This document shows positions 61,550 to 64,000 of a stretch of DNA of 64,000 nucleotides, one piece after another. The stretch comes from Isosphaeraceae bacterium. GTDB taxonomy: Bacteria > Planctomycetota > Planctomycetia > Isosphaerales > Isosphaeraceae. Position 1 is the stretch's first letter. Every line of letters starts with the position of its first letter. A model generated the notes under the pieces. The model did not search any database. It was not told where the DNA came from and saw only the letters and a list, made by a program, of their open reading frames with translations. Location: the NCBI GenBank assembly GCA_026004735.1, contig BPJS01000001.1:2615641-2679640 (forward strand). Reading direction: 5' to 3'. The position numbers were made by a program, and so were the translations under genes.

Positions 61550-62802
61550 GGGCTGGTCCCCTGCTCGGCCGCGTCGGGGAGGCGTTGGAGTAGTTCGCGG
61601 AGGATGGCGGCGACGCTCGGGCGCGATGAGGGAACCACGCTCAGAACCGGCAGGGCCAGGCCGTCGCTGCGGATCACGGTACCGCTCTCAGAGATGCCGA
61701 GGGCAGAAGAGGCGATGGCGACCGCCGGCTCGGGCGGCGTCACGGTCGCATCCGGGGCGATTCGGATCGTCGCGACCGCGGCGGCAGGAGCGCGGTTCAG
61801 GTTGAAGGCGCTGCCGAGTTCGATCGTCAGGTCATGTTCAAGGTCTGGAACGCCCATGGCCGGGTAGCCGGCGGCGAACGTCACATCCGGAGCGTAGCCG
61901 GCCTGCCAGCCGAGCACGGCCTCAGCGCCCGCGGCGTTGCCGGGCAGGCCCAGGCTCAGGTGGACGAAGCGGCCGTCCGGGCGTTGATTGAGCGCGCGGA
62001 CAAGCCGCAGCAACGCCTCGTACTCTACTGGATCGTCGAGGGTCGAATCCGTTACGACGACGCCGTAGCGTGCCCGGCGCAGGGCGTCGGCCAGCGTGGT
62101 CCAGGCGTCGAGCGTCTGCCCGGTTGTGGCGGCGACCTGTTCCGAGCGGATCGGTGCACAACGCAGCAGAGCGAGCAGCGTCGCCAGGGCAGCGATGCGT
62201 TGCTCCGGTCGCACGCTCAGGCAGAGGCTGGCTCGCGCTGAAGTCGCGTTGGGTGTTGAGCCGACCACGATGACGTTTCGCGGCGCCACCGCGAAACGCC
62301 CAGGGGGATCCACGAACCGCGTGAGGAACCGCGGATGGGTCGTCGTCGGATCGCAGGCCCAGATCAAGATTTGGTCGGCACGGGCGTGGACCTCCCCGAA
62401 GGTTGCCGAGCATCGGCCAACCCGGGCCATCGCGGCCAAGCGGGCGCGTGCTTCGGCCGAACCGGAGTCGATCACAGCGCCGATGCGCTCGGCCAGGGCC
62501 ACGGCAGCCCGTTGCCCCTCGAGCGACGTCGCATCCAGCCCAACCAGGCGGGGCGATCGGGCAGCCCTGATCCGCTCCGCCGCACAGTCCAGCGCGGTCT
62601 GGAACGACGTTGGCTGACCATTTACGGCGGCCACCGGACCGCTCGCGGTCTGCGCGACGCGCTCCCACCAAAGCCGCGCTGGGCCGCAGTCGGGTTCAAG
62701 TTGGGCGATTGGGCCAGACGGATCGAGCGTCAGGGTCAGATCATCGCAGAGCGTGCCGCAGGCCAGGCAAACCCAGTCCGTTATCGTGCAGGTCGCGGTC
62801 AT
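61546..62802 (-). CDS. fhcB: Formyltransferase/hydrolase complex subunit B (FhcB)
   Basis: 418 aa from the ATG at 62802; in-frame residues further upstream have no similarity. It resembles the FwdB/FmdB molybdopterin oxidoreductase fold but is much reduced. A Cys pair in DWVCLACGTLCDDLTL opens the protein, where archaeal FwdB has its [4Fe-4S] site. The remaining region (RLVGLDATSLEGQRAAVALAERIGAVI; LGLPGNAAGAEAVLGWQAGYAPDV) is typical of FhcB, in which the Mo/W-bis-pterin site is lost. It is first in the cluster and probably structural. Its 5' neighbour is a divergent SDR gene. Confidence 0.93.
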   Translation of the reverse strand: MTATCTITDWVCLACGTLCDDLTLTLDPSGPIAQLEPDCGPARLWWERVAQTASGPVAAVNGQPTSFQTALDCAAERIRAARSPRLVGLDATSLEGQRAAVALAERIGAVIDSGSAEARARLAAMARVGRCSATFGEVHARADQILIWACDPTTTHPRFLTRFVDPPGRFAVAPRNVIVVGSTPNATSARASLCLSVRPEQRIAALATLLALLRCAPIRSEQVAATTGQTLDAWTTLADALRRARYGVVVTDSTLDDPVEYEALLRLVRALNQRPDGRFVHLSLGLPGNAAGAEAVLGWQAGYAPDVTFAAGYPAMGVPDLEHDLTIELGSAFNLNRAPAAAVATIRIAPDATVTPPEPAVAIASSALGISESGTVIRSDGLALPVLSVVPSSRPSVAAILRELLQRLPDAAEQGTSP

Positions 62803-63107
62803 GTCTGGATGGTAACTCGACGCTGGCTTCGATTCTACCGCGGGCAACGATCGCGGCGTCCGCTTCACGATGCAGATCGCATCTGTTTCGGGCGGGTGGC
62901 AACGTTCCACCACCGAGGGGACGAGTGCGGCCTGGCCCTTAAGGTGGTCCCCGGAGTCCGCGAATCCTCGCAACTCCGACGCGGGCTGCCAGCGGAACGA
63001 GTTCCACAACGGGCGACGCCACGACGGGCGTCAAGACTCGGGGTGGGAGGTGTGGACGGCCGCTGCGAGTTGGAACCGCTTTTCGAGGATGACGGTCGGG
63101 TCCTACG
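62803..63107. other. Divergent promoter region of the C1 cluster
   Basis: 305 bases between fhcB and the SDR gene, expected to hold both promoters. A small dyad, GATGC-N5-GCATC, occurs at 62869-62883, 66 bases from the fhcB start. No other convincing promoter motif was found. Confidence 0.45.
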
Positions 63108-63878
63108 ATGATAGGGATGACGCAGAGAACACTTGCGGGATTGCGCGCGATCGTATTGGGCTCGACCTCGGGGATCGGTCGGGCGACGGCGATGGCTTTG
63201 GCCGAGGCCGGGGCCGATGTGATCGTGCATGGACGGCGGTCGGAGGCGGCCGCTCATGAGGTGGCCGAAACGTGTCGGCGTTACGGCGTGCGCTCCGAAG
63301 TGCTGATGGCCGACCTGGGCGATCGCGCCATGGGCGATCGACTCGTCGATCGGGCCTGGGAGCTATGGGGAGGCTTGGACGCTTGGTTGCACCTGGCGGG
63401 GGCCGACACCTTAACCGGCCCGGCCGCGCAGCTTCCGTTCGAGGACAAGCTCGACCGGCTCTGGGCCGTTGACGTCGTGGCGACGATCCGGCTCTGCCGC
63501 GAGGTCGGCCGACGGTTGCGGGACTCCGGGGGCGGCTCGATCGTGACGATGGGCTGGGATCAGGCGGAGACGGGGATGGAGGGGGATTCGGGAGAACTGT
63601 TCGCCGCAACCAAAGGCGCGGTGATGGCCTTTACGCGCAGCCTGGCGTTGAGCCTGGCGCCGACGGTGCGGGTCAATGCCGTCGCGCCGGGCTGGATCCG
63701 GACGGCCTGGGGCGAGACGGCCTCGGCGATCTGGCAGGAACGTGTGATTCGGGAGACGCCGCTGCGTCGCTGGGGACGGCCCGAGGACGTGGCCCGAGTC
63801 TGCCGGTTTTTGGTTGGTCCGGAGGCATCGTTTGTGACGGGGCAGGTGGTGCGGGTCAACGGCGGGGCGGTGCGATGA
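63108..63878 (+). CDS. SDR-fold protein lacking most of the canonical catalytic tetrad
   Basis: 256 aa. The NAD(P)-binding start (LGSTSGIGRATAMALAEAG, an SDR TGxxxGIG-like motif with Ser-Thr-Ser) and the HGRRS loop after strand 2 suggest NADPH preference. Of the usual Asn-Ser-Tyr-Lys tetrad only Lys is retained: the YxxxK site reads FAATK (F165, K169), the Ser position falls in IVTMGWDQ (Gly/Trp), the NNAG motif reads HLAGAD, and the Asn in helix 4 is Asp in WAVDVVAT. The rest, including NAVAPGWIRTAW and VTGQVVRVNGGA, is normal. It diverges from fhcB, next to a pterin-related gene. Pterin or C1 chemistry is possible but not shown. A downstream ATG at 63117 is an alternative start. Confidence 0.85.
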   Translation: MIGMTQRTLAGLRAIVLGSTSGIGRATAMALAEAGADVIVHGRRSEAAAHEVAETCRRYGVRSEVLMADLGDRAMGDRLVDRAWELWGGLDAWLHLAGADTLTGPAAQLPFEDKLDRLWAVDVVATIRLCREVGRRLRDSGGGSIVTMGWDQAETGMEGDSGELFAATKGAVMAFTRSLALSLAPTVRVNAVAPGWIRTAWGETASAIWQERVIRETPLRRWGRPEDVARVCRFLVGPEASFVTGQVVRVNGGAVR

Positions 63879-63913
63879 GCGCGCGATGGCCACTCCGGTC
63901 GAGGTGATTTCAG

Positions 63914-64000
63914 GTGGGCGAGCGGCAACGGCGGATCTTGTTCGTCACCGGCCGGCTGGCCGAGCCGGCGCTGCGCGAGGTGCTGGCCGGCCTGGAGCCG
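63914..64000 (+). CDS. DUF6513/dihydropteroate-synthase-related protein, N-terminal fragment
   Basis: Runs off the right edge; 29 codons are visible. GTG start with GAGG nine bases before, and an in-frame TGA at 63905-63907 rules out an earlier start. The opening RRILFVTGRLAEPALREVLAG fits, to my memory, the start of the large DUF6513/DHPS-related protein encoded in bacterial H4MPT clusters. That family combines an N-terminal domain with a pterin-binding dihydropteroate-synthase-like domain and is thought to act in H4MPT synthesis. The diagnostic C-terminal part is outside the window. It begins 36 bases after the SDR gene, so the two are likely co-transcribed. Confidence 0.6.
   Translation, partial: MGERQRRILFVTGRLAEPALREVLAGLEP

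Overview
The window looks like a chromosomal segment of a planctomycete (Planctomycetota; a Gemmataceae/Isosphaeraceae-type relative is my best guess). The DNA is GC-rich and dense with genes. Several families are characteristic of that phylum: two DUF1559 proteins with a pilin-like N-terminal helix, a DUF1501 protein, a PSCyt1-type cytochrome c/WD40 protein beside a large pre-peptidase (PPC) protein, a TIGR03067-like protein, a DUF4159 protein, a Tat-exported Gfo/Idh/MocA protein, and a bacterial tetrahydromethanopterin (H4MPT) C1 gene cluster. I saw no insertion sequence, prophage, CRISPR array, rRNA or tRNA. Housekeeping and envelope genes alternate strand in short operons.

Layout. 0-9.5 kb: an M28-type peptidase cut by the window edge, a secreted oxidoreductase, a GT39-like membrane glycosyltransferase, a CocE/NonD hydrolase with a TIGR03067-like partner, a membrane protein/winged-helix regulator pair, IspH, a PduO-type cobalamin adenosyltransferase and a TolB-like beta-propeller protein. 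9.6-19 kb: DinB-like protein, GT1-like glycosyltransferase, a zinc-ribbon membrane protein ending in a tandem repeat, a DUF2064 protein, an acyltransferase with inserted ankyrin repeats, and the cytochrome c/WD40 and PPC proteins. 19-31.9 kb: GltX, a PfkB kinase, a lipoprotein, a sigma-70 factor followed by a terminator, a NhaD-like antiporter, an ABC-2 exporter, a B12-binding radical SAM enzyme, a YheT-like hydrolase and a small Arg-rich protein. 31.9-54.7 kb: PIG-L deacetylase, a DUF4159 protein, an AhpC-AhpD/OxyR peroxide-defence locus, an FmdE-like protein overlapping a DUF1559 gene, an orphan ABC-2 permease, a DUF1501 protein, an RsmG-SpoU fusion, MoaB, a HEAT-repeat protein, NDH-2, a giant AsmA-like protein, an MFS transporter, another DUF1559 protein and a class II photolyase.

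54.8-64 kb holds the most coherent system. Eight genes on the minus strand run fhcB-fhcA-fhcD-fhcC-mch-ATP-grasp ligase-CitG-like-PTPS, mostly with 4-base stop/start overlaps or very short gaps. They encode the formyltransferase/hydrolase complex and methenyl-H4MPT cyclohydrolase, that is, oxidation of H4MPT-bound C1 units to formate. Three accompanying proteins belong to families tied to making or modifying pterin-type cofactors. On the opposite strand, diverging from fhcB, are an SDR-fold protein that has lost most of the catalytic tetrad and the start of a gene resembling the DUF6513/dihydropteroate-synthase-related family of such clusters. Fae, MtdB/MtdA and other expected partners are not seen here and may lie beyond 64 kb.

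The most unusual items are the ankyrin insertion in an acyltransferase-3 domain, the RsmG-SpoU fusion, the degenerate SDR beside the C1 cluster, the FmdE-like protein outside that cluster, and a tandem repeat in which a TAG stop replaces a CAG. All family assignments come from reading motifs; no database search was possible.
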